From: Carnimonas bestiolae
GTDB lineage: Bacteria > Pseudomonadota > Gammaproteobacteria > Pseudomonadales > Halomonadaceae
Reading direction: 5' to 3' (one strand)
NCBI RefSeq assembly: GCF_051251125.1
Contig: NZ_JBPCZL010000006.1
Length of the DNA: 64,000 nt
In this document: positions 61,963-64,000 of the stretch, piece after piece
Position numbering within the stretch: the first letter of the stretch is position 1
Layout: every line of letters begins with the position of its first letter
The notes under the pieces: generated by a model
What the model was told of the DNA's origin: nothing
The model's database searches: none
The model's input: the letters and a program-made list of their open reading frames with translations, nothing else
Made by a program: the position numbers and the translations under genes

Positions 61963-64000
61963 ATGAGTGTGGCCAGTTTCGATACCCAGACGATTGGTAT
62001 CGTTGGGTTGGGGATGATAGGCGGCTCGATTGCTGCTGGCCTGAAGCAGCGTAACGCGGCGCAGCGCATTATTGCCGCTGATACGGATAGCAGTGAGCTA
62101 CGTCAGGGCGTTGCGTTGGGTTTTATCGATCAGGCAGTTGATATTGAAACACTCGCCGCCAGCGCCGACGTGATTGTGATCGCGGTGCCGGTACTGGCGT
62201 GCCAATCGGTGTTCAGCGCCATGCGGCCCGCACTTGAGGCCCGCGCTACCCCTGCTGTTGTGACTGACGTAGCGAGCGTGAAGAGTGAAGTTCGCGACGC
62301 TGCCATCGCCGTGTTCGGCGCTATGCCAGAGTGGCTGGTGCTTGGTCACCCAATTGCCGGAGCCGAGCGTAGCGGAGTCGCCGCTGCTAACGCCGAGCTG
62401 TATCGTCACCGCAAGGTTATCCTCACCCCTGATACCAATGCCTCTACCGCCGCCGTTGCAACGGTGCGTGCGCTGTGGAGCAGACTGGGTGCTAACCTGC
62501 TTGAGCTGACCATCGAGCGCCACGATGCGGTTTTAGCGCGTACCAGCCATCTGCCGCACCTGCTGGCCTTCTCGCTGGTCGACACGCTGGCGGAGCAGGA
62601 CGAACGGCTCGAAATTTTCCGCTACGCTGCCGGTGGCTTCCGCGACTTTACCCGCATAGCGGCGTCCGATCCGGTGATGTGGCGCGATATTTTCATCAGT
62701 AATCGCGATGCAGTGCTCGATGCGCTAAGCGATTATGAGTCCGGCATTCGTCAACTGCGCAGCGCCATTGAGCGCAGCGATGGTGACGAGATGCTCGGCA
62801 CCTTCACGCGCGCGCGCCATGCTCGCCAGTTTTTCCAATCCCTTTTGAATCGATCCAGTTTCCAAGCGAGCTATCAAGATATGGAATCCAATAACCTGAT
62901 TTACCGTACGTCGCCTGGTGGCAAAGTGAATGGCACCATCAGAGTGCCCGGAGACAAATCCATTTCGCACCGCTCCATCATGCTGGGCGCGCTGGCGGAA
63001 GGCGTTACTGAGGTAAAAGGCTTTCTGGAAGGCGAGGACAGCCTGGCCACACTGCAGGCGTTTCGCGATATGGGCGTCGCTATCGAAGGACCGGTGAATG
63101 GCAAAGTTACCATTCATGGCGTGGGTCTGAACGGCTTGAGAAAGCCAGCAGCACCTCTTTATCTCGGCAACTCGGGAACGGCGATGCGGCTATTCAGCGG
63201 ACTGTTGGCAGGGCAAGCGTTTGATACCGAACTGACCGGCGATGCGTCGCTGAGCAAGCGTCCGATGAATCGCGTTGCCGATCCGCTGCGCACCATGGGT
63301 GCGCATATCGAAACCGCAGAAGGCGGCCGTCCGCCGCTGCGCATTAGTGGCGGCCAACCCCTGCACGGCATCGACTATCAGCTGCCGATGGCGAGTGCGC
63401 AGGTGAAGTCGTGCCTGCTATTGGCGGGCATGTACGCTGAAGGCACTACTCAGGTAACAGAGCCAGCGCCCACCCGCGATCACACCGAGCGGATGCTGAA
63501 CGGCTTTGGCTATCCCGTGCAGCGCAGCGGCGCGACCGCTAGTATCAACGGCGGTGGTAAACTCACCAGTAGCAATATCGACGTGCCTTCCGACATCTCT
63601 TCCGCAGCGTTCTTTCTTGTTGCGGCCTCCATTACCCCCGACGCTGATCTGATCATCGAGCACGTTGGCATGAACCCCACGCGTGTTGGTGTGTTGAATA
63701 TCCTGCGTGAGATGGGCGCCAATATCGAGGTGCTTAACGAGCGTGAAGTGGGCGGCGAGCCGGTCGCGGACCTGCATGTGCGTCATGCCCAGCTCAAGGG
63801 AATTGATATTCCTGATGATCAGGTGCCGCTGGCGATCGATGAATTCCCAGTGCTCTTCATTGCGGCGGCTAACGCTGAAGGCACCACCCGCCTGCGCAAC
63901 GCCGCCGAACTGCGCGTCAAAGAGTCTGACCGCATTCAGGCCATGGCCGATGGCTTGAGCGTGCTAGGTGTTGACAACACCGTCTATGATGATGGAATCG
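61963..64000 (+). CDS. Fused prephenate dehydrogenase and EPSP synthase TyrA-AroA (3' end outside window)
   Basis: One reading frame joins prephenate dehydrogenase (about residues 1-300, GIVGLGMIGGSIAAGL dinucleotide fold) to 5-enolpyruvylshikimate-3-phosphate synthase (from about residue 307, GDKSISHRSIMLG, LYLGNSGTAMRL). No stop lies between: the linker codons run from 62821 to the Met at 62881. TyrA oxidatively decarboxylates prephenate; AroA adds enolpyruvate to shikimate-3-phosphate. The visible part is 679 codons; the C-terminal ~60 residues of AroA lie past the window. Such fusions are known in pseudomonads and Halomonas relatives. The Met at 62881 could be an internal start for AroA alone. 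Confidence 0.95.
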   Translation, partial: MSVASFDTQTIGIVGLGMIGGSIAAGLKQRNAAQRIIAADTDSSELRQGVALGFIDQAVDIETLAASADVIVIAVPVLACQSVFSAMRPALEARATPAVVTDVASVKSEVRDAAIAVFGAMPEWLVLGHPIAGAERSGVAAANAELYRHRKVILTPDTNASTAAVATVRALWSRLGANLLELTIERHDAVLARTSHLPHLLAFSLVDTLAEQDERLEIFRYAAGGFRDFTRIAASDPVMWRDIFISNRDAVLDALSDYESGIRQLRSAIERSDGDEMLGTFTRARHARQFFQSLLNRSSFQASYQDMESNNLIYRTSPGGKVNGTIRVPGDKSISHRSIMLGALAEGVTEVKGFLEGEDSLATLQAFRDMGVAIEGPVNGKVTIHGVGLNGLRKPAAPLYLGNSGTAMRLFSGLLAGQAFDTELTGDASLSKRPMNRVADPLRTMGAHIETAEGGRPPLRISGGQPLHGIDYQLPMASAQVKSCLLLAGMYAEGTTQVTEPAPTRDHTERMLNGFGYPVQRSGATASINGGGKLTSSNIDVPSDISSAAFFLVAASITPDADLIIEHVGMNPTRVGVLNILREMGANIEVLNEREVGGEPVADLHVRHAQLKGIDIPDDQVPLAIDEFPVLFIAAANAEGTTRLRNAAELRVKESDRIQAMADGLSVLGVDNTVYDDGI

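Overview
The window is 64 kb of chromosomal core genome from a gammaproteobacterium. Its gene order and fusions (TyrA-AroA fusion, Nudix-ThiE fusion, short-form HisG, lpoA-yraN-diaA-dolP, mla-ibaG-murA, SspAB, TrkH) fit the Oceanospirillales/Pseudomonadales, and I think Halomonadaceae are the most likely family. That placement is an inference from gene content; no alignment was run. Coding density is high. I saw no insertion sequence, prophage, CRISPR array, tRNA or rRNA gene.

Layout. (1) 1-3215, minus strand: lipopolysaccharide transport and Kdo synthesis (lptB partial, lptA, lptC, kdsC, kdsD). (2) 3525-10783, plus: phospholipid-retrograde transport operon mlaFEDCB, then ibaG, murA, hisG and hisD. 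(3) 10905-17563: a DegS/AlgW-type periplasmic protease, a Nif3-family protein, zapG, zapE, rplM-rpsI and sspA-sspB. (4) 17848-21191, minus: dolP, diaA, yraN and lpoA. (5) 21461-22913: rsmI and the RNase P RNA gene with a clear promoter and terminator. (6) 22920-39154: a division and cell-wall (dcw) cluster rsmH-ftsL-ftsI-murE-murF-mraY-murD-ftsW-murG-murC-ftsQ-ftsA-ftsZ. It lacks mraZ at its head and ddl (and murB) before ftsQ, and an AT-rich 440-bp spacer with a 31-bp palindrome separates ftsQ from ftsA. (7) 39308-44103: lpxC, a DciA-like gene on the opposite strand, a small secretory ORF and secA. (8) 44203-51235: argJ, Nudix-ThiE, yacG, coaE, the type IV pilus genes pilC and pilB with a divergent pilin, and a small unknown gene. 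(9) 51296-56615: a cation-diffusion-facilitator transporter, trkH, an acyltransferase and rdgC. (10) 56959-64000: gyrA, serC, pheA and the tyrA-aroA fusion (cut by the window end), forming an aromatic amino acid/serine block.

The most interesting signal is the 120-residue ORF at 40898-41260 immediately upstream of secA. It has a signal peptide, little else, and ends in F-x12-R-G-P-P five codons before its stop. The Phe, Arg and last Pro have the same spacing as Phe150, Arg163 and Pro166 of the E. coli SecM arrest peptide. The codons just after this motif can pair with the secA Shine-Dalgarno region. This looks like an independently diverged SecM-type secretion monitor that would couple secA translation to export activity. 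The call is inferred from sequence geometry only.

Together the genes cover envelope building (LPS transport, lipid asymmetry, peptidoglycan precursors, septation, Sec export, outer-membrane lipoproteins) plus some translation, replication and amino-acid functions. Most intergenic control signals reported are strong hairpin terminators between convergent or consecutive units; the few promoters named are sequence matches only.
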